DNA of 64,000 bases from Leucobacter aridicollis (GCF_013409595.1 NZ_JACCBD010000001.1:1116001-1180000), one strand, 5' to 3'; counted from the first letter of the stretch, positions 8,004 through 17,050 are shown. Notes: generated by a model not told the origin, from the sequence alone. Numbers and translations are program-made.

Positions 8004-9347
8004 ATGAACGAGTGGCTGCAACTTTCCCTCGGCATTCTTCTCACATTTGGCACCGGTGTGTTCGTCGCTGCTGAGTTCTCGCTTGTCGCGCTCGACAGGC
8101 AGGACCTCGAGCGGCGCAGGGAAGGCGGGGAGCGCGGCCTGGACCGCGTCATCCGCGGGCTCTCCCACACGTCGACCCACCTCTCGAGTGCCCAGCTCGG
8201 GATCACGCTCACGACGCTGCTCGCCGGCTACCTGCTCGAGCCCGTCATCAGCGGCGCCCTCAGCGGACCGCTCACCGCGATCGGCCTGCCGCGCGAGCTC
8301 CTCGGCGTTGTCACGGTTCCCGTGGCCGTCGCGATCGCCACGATCTTCTCGATGATCGTCGGCGAGCTGGTGCCGAAGAACTTCGCGATCTCGCTGCCGC
8401 TCGCGACGGCGAAGCTCGTGATGCCGCTGCAGGCCGGCTTCACCGCGGTGTTTAAGCCCGCGGTGAAGGTGCTGAACGGCAGCGCGAACGGGATCCTGCG
8501 CTGGATTGGGATCGAGCCGAAGGAGGAGCTCTCCGGCGCCCGCTCGGCGCAGGAGCTCTCCTCGCTCGTGCGTCACTCGGCGAGCGCGGGACTCCTCGAG
8601 GCCGACACGGCGACGCTGCTCGACCGCACCCTCCATTTCGCGGAGCTCACCGCGGCAGACGTGATGACGCCGCGGCTGCGCATGGAGAGCATCCAGCGCC
8701 TCGAGCCGGCGCAGGCCGTGCTCGAGCTGTCGGGGCGCACCGGGTTCTCGCGTTTCCCGGTGATCGATGAGGATCGCGACGACGTCGTCGGGGTGGTCCA
8801 CGTGAAGCAGGCTGTGGCAGTTCCCCGCTCGAAGCGCGCCGAGGTGCCGGTCGCGGCGCTCGCGGAGGAGTCGCTCCGCGTGCCTGAGACGCTGCGCGTC
8901 GACCAACTGCTCGAACAGCTGCGCGCCTCTGGCTACCAGCTTGCGATCGTCGTCGACGAGTACGGCGGCACGGCGGGCCTCGTCACGCTCGAGGATCTCG
9001 TCGAAGAGATCATCGGAGAGGTGTCAGACGAGCACGACCGCTCGGCGGCCGGCGTCGTTGGCACCGCCAACGAGATGACGTTCCCTGCGGATCTCCGGCC
9101 CGATGAGCTGCGCGAGCAGACCGGGATCGAGATCCCAGACTCCGACGATTACGACACCGCCGCTGGCTTCGTGCTGCTGCAACTCGGGACGATCCCGGTT
9201 GTTGGCGACGAGGTCCAGCTGCCCGACGGCGCGACGCTTCGCGTCGAGCGGATGGACGGCAGGCGCATCGCGCGACTCCGCTTCTTCGCGGCACCGGAGC
9301 TCGACGAGCTCGAAGACGCAGGCCTTGGGGAGGGGGACCGCTCATGA
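8004..9347 (+). CDS. DUF21/CBS/CorC-HlyC membrane protein
   Basis: 447 aa, the 'hemolysin family' or CNNM/CorC-type membrane protein. The N-terminal DUF21 domain (about residues 1-190) has three to four hydrophobic segments, including [19 protein letters not shown] and the acidic helix [16 protein letters not shown] paired CBS domain follows ([62 protein letters not shown]), and a C-terminal CorC_HlyC domain ([18 protein letters not shown] to [13 protein letters not shown]). Family members bind adenine nucleotides with the CBS pair and have been linked to Mg2+/Co2+ or Na+ transport. The historic hemolysin label is not meaningful here. The stop overlaps the next ATG (ATGA), so the two paralogues are co-translated and may form a heterodimer. 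Confidence 0.9.
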   Translation: MNEWLQLSLGILLTFGTGVFVAAEFSLVALDRQDLERRREGGERGLDRVIRGLSHTSTHLSSAQLGITLTTLLAGYLLEPVISGALSGPLTAIGLPRELLGVVTVPVAVAIATIFSMIVGELVPKNFAISLPLATAKLVMPLQAGFTAVFKPAVKVLNGSANGILRWIGIEPKEELSGARSAQELSSLVRHSASAGLLEADTATLLDRTLHFAELTAADVMTPRLRMESIQRLEPAQAVLELSGRTGFSRFPVIDEDRDDVVGVVHVKQAVAVPRSKRAEVPVAALAEESLRVPETLRVDQLLEQLRASGYQLAIVVDEYGGTAGLVTLEDLVEEIIGEVSDEHDRSAAGVVGTANEMTFPADLRPDELREQTGIEIPDSDDYDTAAGFVLLQLGTIPVVGDEVQLPDGATLRVERMDGRRIARLRFFAAPELDELEDAGLGEGDRS

Positions 9348-10393
9348 GCGATTGGCTCGGAATTCTCTGGCTGGTGCTGCTGCTTGCAGCAAACGCCTTC
9401 TTCGTCGCCGCCGAGTTCGCGGTGATCTCTGCGCGACGCTCGCAGATCGAACCGCGGGCAGAGGCCGGATCGAAGAGCGCGAAGACCGCCCTGTTCGCGA
9501 TGGAACACGCGACGCTCATGCTCGCGACCTGTCAGCTCGGTATTACCGTCTGCTCGCTCGTGATCCTGAACGTCTCCGAACCGGCGATTCACCATCTGCT
9601 CGCCGGCCCGCTCGAGTGGACGGGCATGAGCGTCGAGGTCGCCGGCATCACCGCGTTCGTGCTGACGCTGCTGCTCGTCACGTATCTCCACGTCGTCTTC
9701 GGCGAGATGGTGCCGAAGAACGCCGCGTTCACGCTGCCGGACCGCGCGGTGCTGCTGCTCGCCCCGCCGCTCGTGGCGATCTCGCGCGTACTCCGTCCGA
9801 TCATCACGGCGCTCAACGCCATCGCGAACGGCGTGCTGCGCATGTTCCGAGTCGAGCCGAAGTCGGAGACGACGAGCACGTACACGCTCGAGGAAGTGGC
9901 GAGCATCGTCGACCACTCGCGCCGCGAGGGCGTGCTTGAGGATCGTTCGGGCGCGCTCACGGCAGCGTTCGAGTTCACCTCGAAGCGGGCTGGCGACGTG
10001 CTCGTGCCAACCGACAGGCTCGTCGTCCTCCCGCCAGGGTCGACGCCGGCCGACGTCGAGGCGGCGGTGGCGCGTCACGGGTTCTCCCGGTATCCCATCG
10101 TCGACGCCGAGGGCGCGCTCGTCGGATACGCGCACATCAAGGACCTCGTGCGGATCAGCGAGAGCTGGATCAACGAGCCGATCCCGCCGAAGCGCGTGCG
10201 CGAGATGGTGACGATGCGCGTCGACTCGGAGCTCGAGGACGTGTTGTCGCACATGCAGCGCCGCGGCATTCACATGGCGCGCGTCGTCGACGCGAGCGGG
10301 GCTGAACTCGGCGCGGTCTTCCTCGAAGACGTCATTGAGGAGCTCGTCGGGGAGATCCAGGACGCGACGAGGCGCCAGCGCTACGAGGACTAG
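9344..10393 (+). CDS. DUF21/CBS membrane protein, shorter paralogue
   Basis: 349 aa, paralogous to the preceding gene and overlapping it by ATGA. The DUF21 membrane domain (AANAFFVAAEFAVISARRSQIE, VTYLHVVFGEMVPKNAAFTLPDRA) is followed by a CBS pair ending FLEDVIEELVGEIQDATRRQ. The C-terminal CorC_HlyC domain of the first paralogue is absent. The VVDEYGG motif of the first copy is replaced by VVDASGA, so the nucleotide or gating response may differ. This one-long, one-short tandem is common in actinobacteria. It probably acts with the first protein in divalent-cation homeostasis; that is inference from the family. It ends just before a tandem-repeat array and a convergent-gene hairpin. Confidence 0.88.
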   Translation: MSDWLGILWLVLLLAANAFFVAAEFAVISARRSQIEPRAEAGSKSAKTALFAMEHATLMLATCQLGITVCSLVILNVSEPAIHHLLAGPLEWTGMSVEVAGITAFVLTLLLVTYLHVVFGEMVPKNAAFTLPDRAVLLLAPPLVAISRVLRPIITALNAIANGVLRMFRVEPKSETTSTYTLEEVASIVDHSRREGVLEDRSGALTAAFEFTSKRAGDVLVPTDRLVVLPPGSTPADVEAAVARHGFSRYPIVDAEGALVGYAHIKDLVRISESWINEPIPPKRVREMVTMRVDSELEDVLSHMQRRGIHMARVVDASGAELGAVFLEDVIEELVGEIQDATRRQRYED

Positions 10394-10410
10394 CGGAAGC
10401 TCTCCACCTG

Positions 10411-10520
10411 AGCTCTCCCGCTCCGCGAGAGCTCTCCCTCTCCGAGAGAGCTCTCCCTCTCCGAGAGAGCTCTCCCTCTCCGAGAGAGCTCTCCCTCTCC
10501 GTGAGCTCTCCCTCTCCGCG
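10411..10520. repeat. 19-bp tandem repeat array with self-complementary core
   Basis: Six units of AGCTCTCCCTCTCCGAGAG. Copies at 10430-10448, 10449-10467 and 10468-10486 are identical; the first (10411-10429) differs at two bases; the last two (10487-10503, 10504-10520) are 17-bp variants. A partial unit precedes the array. Each junction creates the palindrome GAGAGAGCTCTC, so neighbouring units can pair. The array begins 17 bp after the stop of the second CBS gene. Confidence 0.9.
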
Positions 10521-10522
10521 CA

Positions 10523-10593
10523 ACAGCCCCTTCCCTGCAAGACCGGCAGAACCTGACCGTCGGAAACGGTCCGTCTTGCAGGGAAGGGGCTGT
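10523..10593. terminator. Long nested hairpin between convergent genes
   Basis: Perfect 21-bp arms (10523-10543 and 10573-10593) surround a 29-nt loop that itself contains GACCGT/ACGGTC. It lies between the CBS operon reading in from the left and the ABC permease gene reading in from the right, so it can serve as a bidirectional terminator. The loop and the perfect arms are longer than a minimal terminator requires. Confidence 0.7.
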
Positions 10594-10633
10594 GTGGTGG
10601 GCTGCGCCGGTGCGCGGTGGACCGTGGCGGAGG

Positions 10634-12058
10634 TTATGCGTCGCGGAGCGCGTCGACCGGTTCGATCTTTGCGGCCTTCATCGCCGGGTAGCTGCCGGCA
10701 GCGAGCCCGACAAGGGCGCCGACCGCCACGCCCAGCGGTGCGGCCCAGGGGGCGAGCACGGGCGTCCACTGTTGCACGAGGCACACCCCGATGAGCGCGA
10801 ACATACCCACGACGACACCCATGAGGCCGCCGAGCAGCCCCGTGGTCACCGATTCGATCATGAACTGGCCGGCGATGTCCCGCGTGCGGGCGCCCAACGC
10901 TCGTCGAAGGCCGATCTCACCGCGGCGCTCCGTCACCGACATGAGGGTGACGCTCGCGATACCGATGCCGCCGCCAATGAGCGCGACGATGCCGATCGCG
11001 AGGAACAGCACATTCACGTCGGCCTCCACGCCCTCGCGGAGCGCGTTCGCGCTCGACGGCGCCGAGACCTTGAAGGCGTCCGGGGCGTTCGGGTCGAGCG
11101 CGATCGGCGCCTGCCGTGCGACGACGTCGCCTGCGCCAACGGCGATCCTGATATCCAGGCTGTTGGCGCTCGCGAGGCCGAGCTCGCCGCGCGCGGTGTT
11201 CACCGGCACGATCACGGAGTCGAGCAGAGTGTTGCGGGTACCGACCTTGTCGAGGATCCCGATCACGGTGTAGGCCCGCTCCTCGATGAAGATCGCGGGC
11301 TGACCGCTCACGCGATTCACGCCGAGGCGCTCGGCCGCTGCCTTACCGAGGACAACGACGCGATCGCCGCGTTCGTCATGCCCGGCGTCGAAGAACCTGC
11401 CCGCGCTGATGTGGCCGGCGACAGTGTCGAGCAGCTCGGGGGAGGCCGCCACCACGGGCGGCGCGGCCTTCGCCGCCGCTGACGGGTCGTTGACCTGCAC
11501 CGTCACGACGTCCTTGACGTTATCGAGTTTCGCGTACAGCGCTGCGTGCTCGACCCCGGCGAGGTCACGAACCCTGTCAGCCGCGTCCCACGGGAGCCGG
11601 GCTGTCGCCCGCTCTTTGCCTCCGGCGGCCTTCGCCTTGCCTGGTTCGACGGTCACTCGAGTCGCCGAGAGCGCATCGAACTGCTGGGCGATCTGGCCTC
11701 CAGCGGTCTGCGCGAACCCAATCGTCGCGACGAGCGACGCAATGCCGAGCACGGTGCCGGCGAGGGTGATGAGCAGACGAGACGGGCGGGAGCCGACGCC
11801 CTCGAGCGCCTCGCGGACGAGGTCGCCGCGCGAGATCGTGGTGCGCGGGGCGCCAGCCGATTGCTGCTTGCGGGCGCGGCGCGAGGCGAACCAGCGTCGC
11901 CGCGGCTGCTTCGACTGGTCCGCGGCCTCTGCGGCGTCCGCTGCCGCCGTGGCGTCCGCCGTGAGGTCATCGAGCGTGAGCTCCGGAGCGTCCGCGCGAT
12001 CGAGCTCCGGTGATGCGCCGCGCTTCCGGCCGCGTCGTGCGCGTGGTGTGAGCTTCAT
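10634..12058 (-). CDS. MacB/FtsX-type ABC transporter permease
   Basis: 474 aa, the last gene of a four-gene unit. A charged cytoplasmic N-terminus of ~85 residues is rich in Arg, Asp and Ala. The first membrane segment follows (SRLLITLAGTVLGIASLVA), then a MacB-type periplasmic core (~110-345), and three C-terminal helices of the FtsX domain with the conserved MSVTERRGEIGLRRALGARTR loop and ending AGSYPAMKAAKIEPVDALR. The ATG overlaps the ATPase stop (ATGA). MacB-type permeases use mechanotransmission rather than transport through the membrane, typically driving efflux or lipoprotein and peptide release. Together with the adjacent membrane-fusion-like protein and lipoprotein this suggests export across the actinobacterial envelope. 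The substrate is unknown. Confidence 0.9.
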   Translation of the reverse strand: MKLTPRARRGRKRGASPELDRADAPELTLDDLTADATAAADAAEAADQSKQPRRRWFASRRARKQQSAGAPRTTISRGDLVREALEGVGSRPSRLLITLAGTVLGIASLVATIGFAQTAGGQIAQQFDALSATRVTVEPGKAKAAGGKERATARLPWDAADRVRDLAGVEHAALYAKLDNVKDVVTVQVNDPSAAAKAAPPVVAASPELLDTVAGHISAGRFFDAGHDERGDRVVVLGKAAAERLGVNRVSGQPAIFIEERAYTVIGILDKVGTRNTLLDSVIVPVNTARGELGLASANSLDIRIAVGAGDVVARQAPIALDPNAPDAFKVSAPSSANALREGVEADVNVLFLAIGIVALIGGGIGIASVTLMSVTERRGEIGLRRALGARTRDIAGQFMIESVTTGLLGGLMGVVVGMFALIGVCLVQQWTPVLAPWAAPLGVAVGALVGLAAGSYPAMKAAKIEPVDALRDA

Positions 12059-12897
12059 TCGATCACCGTGAGCTCTCCATCGTTGATGCGCACGCGACGT
12101 CCCGCGGCCTGTGCCACGGCCTCGTCGTGCGTGATCATCACGATCGTCAGGCCGTCGGCGGAGAGCTCGTCGAACAGCTCCATGATCGCGCGCGAGTTGG
12201 CCCGGTCGAGGTTGCCCGTCGGCTCATCGGCGAGGAGGAGCCGCGGTGACGTGCAGACGGCGCGCGCGATCGCGACACGCTGCCGCTCACCACCGGACAG
12301 CGTGTTCGGTGTCGAGTCGATCCGGTGCGAGAGCCGAACCCGGTCGAGCGCACGGCGCGCGAGGGGCTCCCGCTCCTCGCGAGTGAGCCCAGCGTAGGTT
12401 CCGGCGAGCATGACGTTCTCGAGCACCGTTCTCGTCGGCATCAGGTGGAACGACTGGAACACGAAGCCGATGGCGCGCGCGCGGAGCCCCGCGCGTTCGT
12501 CCTCGCTCAAGCCGGCGACGTCGATGCCCTCGAAAAGGAACGTGCCGGTGCTCGGCCGGTCAAGCAGGCCGAGGGTGTTGAGCATCGTCGACTTGCCGGA
12601 TCCGGACGGGCCGATGATCGCGAGGTAGTCGCCGCGGTCGACAGTCAGGTCGACGCCGCGCAGCGCGTTCACCGGGGGAGGGCCGGGGAAGAACCGGGTC
12701 ACGCCCGTCAGTTCGGCGATGGGGCCGGAGAACGCGGGATCGCCGATGTCGGGTCGTTCGACGGGGATCGACGCGGCCGCAGCCTCGTCCGCCGCCGTCG
12801 CGCTCGCCGGGGTGGACTCGGCCGCCCCGGGAGCGCTGGCCACGGTCTTGGACGGGGCGGCCGCCTCGTCGCGAAACAGCTCTTCGACGCCACTCAC
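12055..12897 (-). CDS. ABC transporter ATP-binding protein, MacB/LolD type
   Basis: 280 aa from GTG 12897, overlapping the stop of the upstream fusion-protein gene as GTGA. After a ~55-residue Ala-rich N-terminal extension come Walker A GPSGSGKST, the Q-loop FVFQSFHLMPTRTVLENVML, signature LSGGERQRVAIARA, Walker B LLLADEPTGNLD and the H-loop MITHDEAVA. The PTGNLD and LMPTRTVLENV features place it in the MacB/LolD/FtsE group that pairs with FtsX-type permeases. It powers the permease encoded directly downstream. Confidence 0.93.
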   Translation of the reverse strand: MSGVEELFRDEAAAPSKTVASAPGAAESTPASATAADEAAAASIPVERPDIGDPAFSGPIAELTGVTRFFPGPPPVNALRGVDLTVDRGDYLAIIGPSGSGKSTMLNTLGLLDRPSTGTFLFEGIDVAGLSEDERAGLRARAIGFVFQSFHLMPTRTVLENVMLAGTYAGLTREEREPLARRALDRVRLSHRIDSTPNTLSGGERQRVAIARAVCTSPRLLLADEPTGNLDRANSRAIMELFDELSADGLTIVMITHDEAVAQAAGRRVRINDGELTVIE

Positions 12898-14510
12898 CTA
12901 CCGACCACGACTTTCGCGCCCTCGACGATGCGGTCGTCGCTGCTCGTGATCTCAACGTAGCCGTCGGCTGCCAGACCGGCCTCGACTGCGACGGTCTCGG
13001 TTTCGGCGTTGTGGCCGTCGCGGACGTCGATGAGGAGCTCCACCCGATCCTCGCCGCCCGATCCCGCAGACAGCGCTGCGATCGGCACCGCGATGACCTC
13101 GCCGTCGGTTGACGCGACGGGAATGCGCAGCCGCACGTTGGTGCCGCGCAGCTCATCGAACTGCTCGTTGGTGAGGTCGACGGGCTCGAGCTCAACGGTG
13201 TAGCGAGCACCGCTGGCGTCGCCGCCACCGCTGCCACCGCTGCCGCCGCTGCCGCCGGAGCCACCCTCTGAGCCTTCGCCGCCCTCGGAGCCGCCACCGG
13301 ACTTCGGAGCCTTCACCGCGGTGACCTTTGCGGTCAGCGCGGTGCCGTCGGGGGCGGAGAACTCCGCGACGAGGCCCTCCGACAGCAGATCAGCGTCCTG
13401 CTTCGAGACGGTGCCGCTGATCGAGAGCGTCGCACCCGACACGCTCATAGGCGATCCGGAGAGTACGTCGCCGCGCTTGACGCTCACCTCGTCGACGCGA
13501 CGGGGCAGCCCCGCAAGGAAGAGCGCCTCGCCTGCCGGAAGCGTCGGAAGCACGGCGGCCTGCGCCTCGCCCAGCGCCTCCTGAGCATCGTTCACGCCCT
13601 CCCACGCGGCGTTCACTGCCGCCTGTTCGCTCGTGACGTTCGGGGACTTCGCCGCGCGCGCCTCGTCGAGCGCTGCCTGCGCCTGAGCCGCCGCGACGTT
13701 CGCGTCGCGCAGGGCGCGCTCAGCGCCCTTGAGCTGTTCGCGGGACTCGTCGCCACCAGTGGACGCCGTGTACCCGAGCTGTTCGTAGAGGGCCCCGAGA
13801 CCCGCCGCGGTATCCCAGTCGAAGGTATCGGTGTTGAGATCACCGCTCGCGTAGCCGAGCGCCGACAGCGCCTGCTTCAGCTGGGTCACGTCGGGGCCGC
13901 GCATCCCGATGCTCAAGCTGCGGTAGGCCGGCAGCTCCCCGGGCAGTACGATCACGGGTCGGCCCGCGACCTCGAGGGCAACATTGCCAGCCTTGAAGAT
14001 GGCGCCGACAGCGGGAACTTGGCCGGTGACGACCGCCTTCGCCTCGCCGCCCGCCGCGTCGATCGCGACAGCAACGGAATCGGCGTAGGCGACCTCGCCG
14101 CGCAACACGACGGTGTTCTCGATCACGCGATTCTCGATCGGTGCGGTGACCGGGCCCGGCTTCGGTGCTTCGGTGCGGGCCGCGAGGGTCGCTGGCGAGA
14201 CGATGAACTGCATCACGAGGACGCCGAGCAACAGCGACGCCACGGCAACTGCCGCGATGAGCGCGACGAGGCGCTTGCCTGTCCACGGCTGCTTGGTCTT
14301 CGGTTTCTTTGCCCCGGTCTCCGAATCAGCATTCGCTACAGCCTCTGCCTCTACAGCGTCAGCTTCCACAGCGTCGGCCTGAACAGCGTCGGCCTGAACA
14401 GCGTCAGCCTCGTCGCTCAGATCGAGGGGGGTTGTCGCCTCAGCATCGGTGCCTTCGGGCGGCATGGATTCGGAGGCGTCGCCTCCCTGGCGACGCCTCT
14501 TGAATGCCAC
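12894..14510 (-). CDS. Membrane-fusion-like protein with peptidoglycan-binding domain
   Basis: 538 aa. The order is: cytoplasmic acidic tail with tandem Ala-Asp-Ala-Val pentapeptides (~residues 33-52); one membrane helix (LVALIAAVAVASLLLGVLVMQF, ~83-104); a beta-barrel-like part with a PG_binding_1 signature (LSIGMRGPDVTQLKQALSALGY); an Ala/Gln-rich helical hairpin (~265-325); and a C-terminal HlyD/MacA-like domain split by a Gly/Ser/Glu linker. This is the actinobacterial adaptor type found with MacB-like ABC systems. It presumably links the inner-membrane permease to the cell wall. It starts three bases after the stop of the lipoprotein gene and overlaps the ATPase gene (GTGA). Confidence 0.85.
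   Translation of the reverse strand: MAFKRRRQGGDASESMPPEGTDAEATTPLDLSDEADAVQADAVQADAVEADAVEAEAVANADSETGAKKPKTKQPWTGKRLVALIAAVAVASLLLGVLVMQFIVSPATLAARTEAPKPGPVTAPIENRVIENTVVLRGEVAYADSVAVAIDAAGGEAKAVVTGQVPAVGAIFKAGNVALEVAGRPVIVLPGELPAYRSLSIGMRGPDVTQLKQALSALGYASGDLNTDTFDWDTAAGLGALYEQLGYTASTGGDESREQLKGAERALRDANVAAAQAQAALDEARAAKSPNVTSEQAAVNAAWEGVNDAQEALGEAQAAVLPTLPAGEALFLAGLPRRVDEVSVKRGDVLSGSPMSVSGATLSISGTVSKQDADLLSEGLVAEFSAPDGTALTAKVTAVKAPKSGGGSEGGEGSEGGSGGSGGSGGSGGGDASGARYTVELEPVDLTNEQFDELRGTNVRLRIPVASTDGEVIAVPIAALSAGSGGEDRVELLIDVRDGHNAETETVAVEAGLAADGYVEITSSDDRIVEGAKVVVGR
14353..14412. repeat. 15-bp in-frame tandem repeat (4 copies)
   Basis: ACAGCGTC recurs at 14353, 14368, 14383 and 14398 with a period of 15 bp inside the fusion-protein gene. 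It encodes the repeated Ala-Asp-Ala-Val-(Gln/Glu) pentapeptides of the cytoplasmic tail. Unit number may vary between strains without frameshift. Confidence 0.85.
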
Positions 14511-14513
14511 GGG

Positions 14514-15557
14514 TTACTTCTCCTCAGACTTGGAGCCAGACTTGGTCTGGTACTTCGCGAGCATGGCGTCGAGCTCCGCCTTGTGCTCGTCAACAAACTT
14601 CTGCTCCTGCGCGTGCATGATCTTGGTCGACTTCTTCTCGTAGCCGACCTTGTCCTTGCATTCGAAGTCGGCGACGGCGGTCTCGATCTCGAGCTTCTTG
14701 AGCTCGTCCATCTTCTCCTTCGACGGCTCCTTCGGCTCCTCGCCCTCGACGTACTCGCCGCCGCCGTACAGCTCGTTGCTCGCTTCCATGACCGAGTTCT
14801 GCGCGTCGTCGGGAGTCGAGAACTGACCGTAACCGCTGTCGGCCATGCACGCGGCCCACTCGGTGTTGAGGGCAGTCATCTCCTCGGAGGGCTCCATGCC
14901 CCAAACCTCGTTCATCGCCTCGAAAAGGTCAGCGAACTCAGGATCCTCGTACGCAGCCTGAGCGCCCTGCGCCTCCTGGGAGATCTCGTGACGCGCCGCG
15001 CCCTGGCAGCCCTCCTGGGTCCAGTCGGAGGTGTAGCCGCCGCCCTCCTCCATTTCGGCCATCTGCTCTTCGGTCGGTCCGGGGCCGTAGAGCACCTCGT
15101 AGAAGGCCTGCTGCTCGGACTCGCTGAGCGACTCAACGTATTCCTGGTTCGGGTCGACGTACTCGTTGCCCTCTTCTTCGGGCTGGTTGTTCCACGGGCT
15201 GTCGAAGAAGCCGTAGCCGTACTGCTCGGCAAACTCCTTGCTGCCCCACTGCGGCCCGTCCATCTCCTCTTCGTCGGCGGAGAAGAACGTCATGCTCTGG
15301 GTGTCCGGCTCGTACTCGAAGCCTTCCTTCTGCATGCAGGCAGCGACGAGCTCCTCAACCTTGAGCTGCTCCTCCTGCATCGCCTCCTCGGTCATCTCCT
15401 CGCCGTCCCAGAGGGCGGAGAGGTACTTGCTCAGGGGGCCCTCATCAATCTCGGCAGCCTTGTCGCCGGGCTTCGCCGAGCAGCCGGAGAGTGTGAGTGC
15501 CACTGCCGCGGCGATTGCGGTGATGGGAACGAGTGCCTTGCGAGCGTTGCGGGGCAT
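14514..15557 (-). CDS. Acidic secreted lipoprotein of the ABC operon
   Basis: 347 aa with a clear lipoprotein signal peptide: NARK, a hydrophobic core ALVPITAIAAAVALTL, and lipobox LSGC with Cys26. The mature part is highly acidic and holds four further cysteines, in VAACMQKEGF, QEGCQGAA, WAACMADSGYG and DFECKDKVGY, so two disulfides are possible. I recognise no named domain. It is the first gene of the operon with the fusion-like protein, ATPase and permease, which suggests it is the extracellular substrate-binding or accessory part of that system. The RBS is a weak AGG before ATG 15557. Confidence 0.8.
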   Translation of the reverse strand: MPRNARKALVPITAIAAAVALTLSGCSAKPGDKAAEIDEGPLSKYLSALWDGEEMTEEAMQEEQLKVEELVAACMQKEGFEYEPDTQSMTFFSADEEEMDGPQWGSKEFAEQYGYGFFDSPWNNQPEEEGNEYVDPNQEYVESLSESEQQAFYEVLYGPGPTEEQMAEMEEGGGYTSDWTQEGCQGAARHEISQEAQGAQAAYEDPEFADLFEAMNEVWGMEPSEEMTALNTEWAACMADSGYGQFSTPDDAQNSVMEASNELYGGGEYVEGEEPKEPSKEKMDELKKLEIETAVADFECKDKVGYEKKSTKIMHAQEQKFVDEHKAELDAMLAKYQTKSGSKSEEK

Positions 15558-15615
15558 GAAAAAACCTCATTTGATCATGAACGAGAGCCAGGATGAATCT
15601 GAAAGTTAGCACACA

Positions 15616-15636
15616 AAGCAACGGGCGCTGTTGCTT
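15616..15636. terminator. Small hairpin after metX
   Basis: AAGCAAC-7 nt-GTTGCTT is a perfect 7-bp inverted repeat in the 171-bp gap between the metX stop and the start of the lipoprotein operon. It may end metX transcription, or it could be an operator near the operon promoter. It lacks a U-tract. Confidence 0.4.
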
Positions 15637-15728
15637 ATGAGCGGTTTGTCAGCTTGTCGTGACCAAGCCGATGCAGAGTCTTCGGCGCGTGTCGGAGAAC
15701 CCCCGGAAACGCGGCCCGGAACGCCCGC

Positions 15729-16934
15729 CTACAGTGCGAGCAGCCGGGTGAGCTGCGCGCCGACGAGCTCGAACTCGATGAGGAACGAGTCGTGACCATA
15801 GGGGGAGTCGATCCGCGTCGCCTGCGTGCCGTCGAGGCTGCCCGGCGTGTGCCGCGCGATCTCGTCCTGCCCCTCGATCGTGAAGAGGCGATCGCTCGGA
15901 ATCCCGAGCACGAGCGTCGGAAGCTCGAGCGTCTGCAACGCGGCCCGGACCCCGCCCCGGCCGCGCCCGACATCGTGCGAGTTCATCGCCTGCACGAGCG
16001 TGACGTAGCTGTTCGCGTCAAACCGGCGGGTGAACTTGTTGCCGTGGAAGTCGAGGTACGACTCAACCGCGAACCGGCCCCCGCCGCCGAGCGGGCTCAC
16101 CGCCGACTGCCACGACCTGCCGAACCTGTCGTCGAGCTCAGTGTTGCTGCGATAGTTCAGCAGCGCGAGCCTGCGGGCCGTCGCGAGCCCATGGTGCGGG
16201 CCGATGCCGTCGGGCGCATCGTAGTAGTCGCCGCCGTGGTACGACGGGTCCGAGCGGATCGCTTCGAGCTGCACGAGGTTCAGGCCGATCTGATCCGCCG
16301 TCGTCACCGGCGGGGCCGCGATCACGGCCAGGCGCGCCGTGCGATCCTGATTGACGATTCCCCACTCGAGCGCGTGCATCCCACCCATCGAGCCGCCGAT
16401 GACCGCGGCGAACCGTTCCACGCCGAGCGCGTCGGCGAACTTCGTCGCCGCCTGAACTTGGTCGCGAACCGTCAGATACGGGAAACGGGCGCCCCACTCG
16501 CGGTGGTCGGCCGCGAGCGAGCCCGGCCCGGTCGTGCCCTGGCAGCCGCCGAGCACGTTGGGGGCGATGATGCAGTACCGGTTCGTGTCGAGCGGGCGGC
16601 CGGGGCCGACGATCTCGCTCCACCAGCCGTCGGTCGGGTGGCCCGCCGTCGCGGCGCCCACGAGGTGGCTATCGCCGGTGAGGGCGTGGAAGACGAGGAT
16701 CGCGTTGTCCCGTGCCTCGTTCAGCTCGCCGAACGTCTCGTAGGCGATCCGCACGTGGGGGAGTTCCTCGCCGGCCTCGGTCGTGAGCGATCCGATCGAC
16801 ACGAACTGCCGGTTGCCGACGGGGTCGCCGTCGCGCCAGCCGCCCGAGATCGGTGGTCGCCCCATGAGCGCGCGGAGCTGCGCGTCAGTGATGAAGTCGG
16901 TAGGGAACGAGTCCTCGGGGGTCTGCCAGTCCAT
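15729..16934 (-). CDS. metX: Homoserine O-acetyltransferase
   Basis: 401 aa, an alpha/beta-hydrolase-fold acyltransferase that makes O-acetyl-L-homoserine for methionine synthesis. Catalytic residues are visible: the nucleophile Ser182 in GGSMGGMHALEWG and the C-terminal His381 in SPYGHDSFLIE. The family-typical YETFG...NAILVFHALTGDSH and NVLGGCQGTTGPGS are present, the last containing the oxyanion and substrate-binding region. Start ATG 16934 has AGGGAG just upstream. The neighbour metY uses its product; a terminator between them suggests partly separate transcription. Acetyl rather than succinyl specificity is inferred from the family and the metY partner. Confidence 0.95.
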   Translation of the reverse strand: MDWQTPEDSFPTDFITDAQLRALMGRPPISGGWRDGDPVGNRQFVSIGSLTTEAGEELPHVRIAYETFGELNEARDNAILVFHALTGDSHLVGAATAGHPTDGWWSEIVGPGRPLDTNRYCIIAPNVLGGCQGTTGPGSLAADHREWGARFPYLTVRDQVQAATKFADALGVERFAAVIGGSMGGMHALEWGIVNQDRTARLAVIAAPPVTTADQIGLNLVQLEAIRSDPSYHGGDYYDAPDGIGPHHGLATARRLALLNYRSNTELDDRFGRSWQSAVSPLGGGGRFAVESYLDFHGNKFTRRFDANSYVTLVQAMNSHDVGRGRGGVRAALQTLELPTLVLGIPSDRLFTIEGQDEIARHTPGSLDGTQATRIDSPYGHDSFLIEFELVGAQLTRLLAL

Positions 16935-16993
16935 AACTCCCTATTGTGGCCTGCTTCGCACCCCGCCGGGCGAATGTTACGTGGGCAACGCAA

Positions 16994-17032
16994 AAGCGCC
17001 GCCCGCCCGGAACTCCGGGACGGGCGGCGCTT
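16994..17032 (-). terminator. Terminator after metY
   Basis: Perfect 12-bp arms (AAGCGCCGCCCG / CGGGCGGCGCTT) with an inner CCCGG/CCGGG stem. Read on the minus strand it is followed by a short U run. It lies 18 bp past the metY stop and upstream of metX. Confidence 0.85.
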
Positions 17033-17050
17033 CACACCACGTGGCGCGGA

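Noticed and set aside
10411..10520. CRISPR array
   Set aside because: The units are contiguous 19-bp tandem copies without unique spacers, and no cas genes are near.
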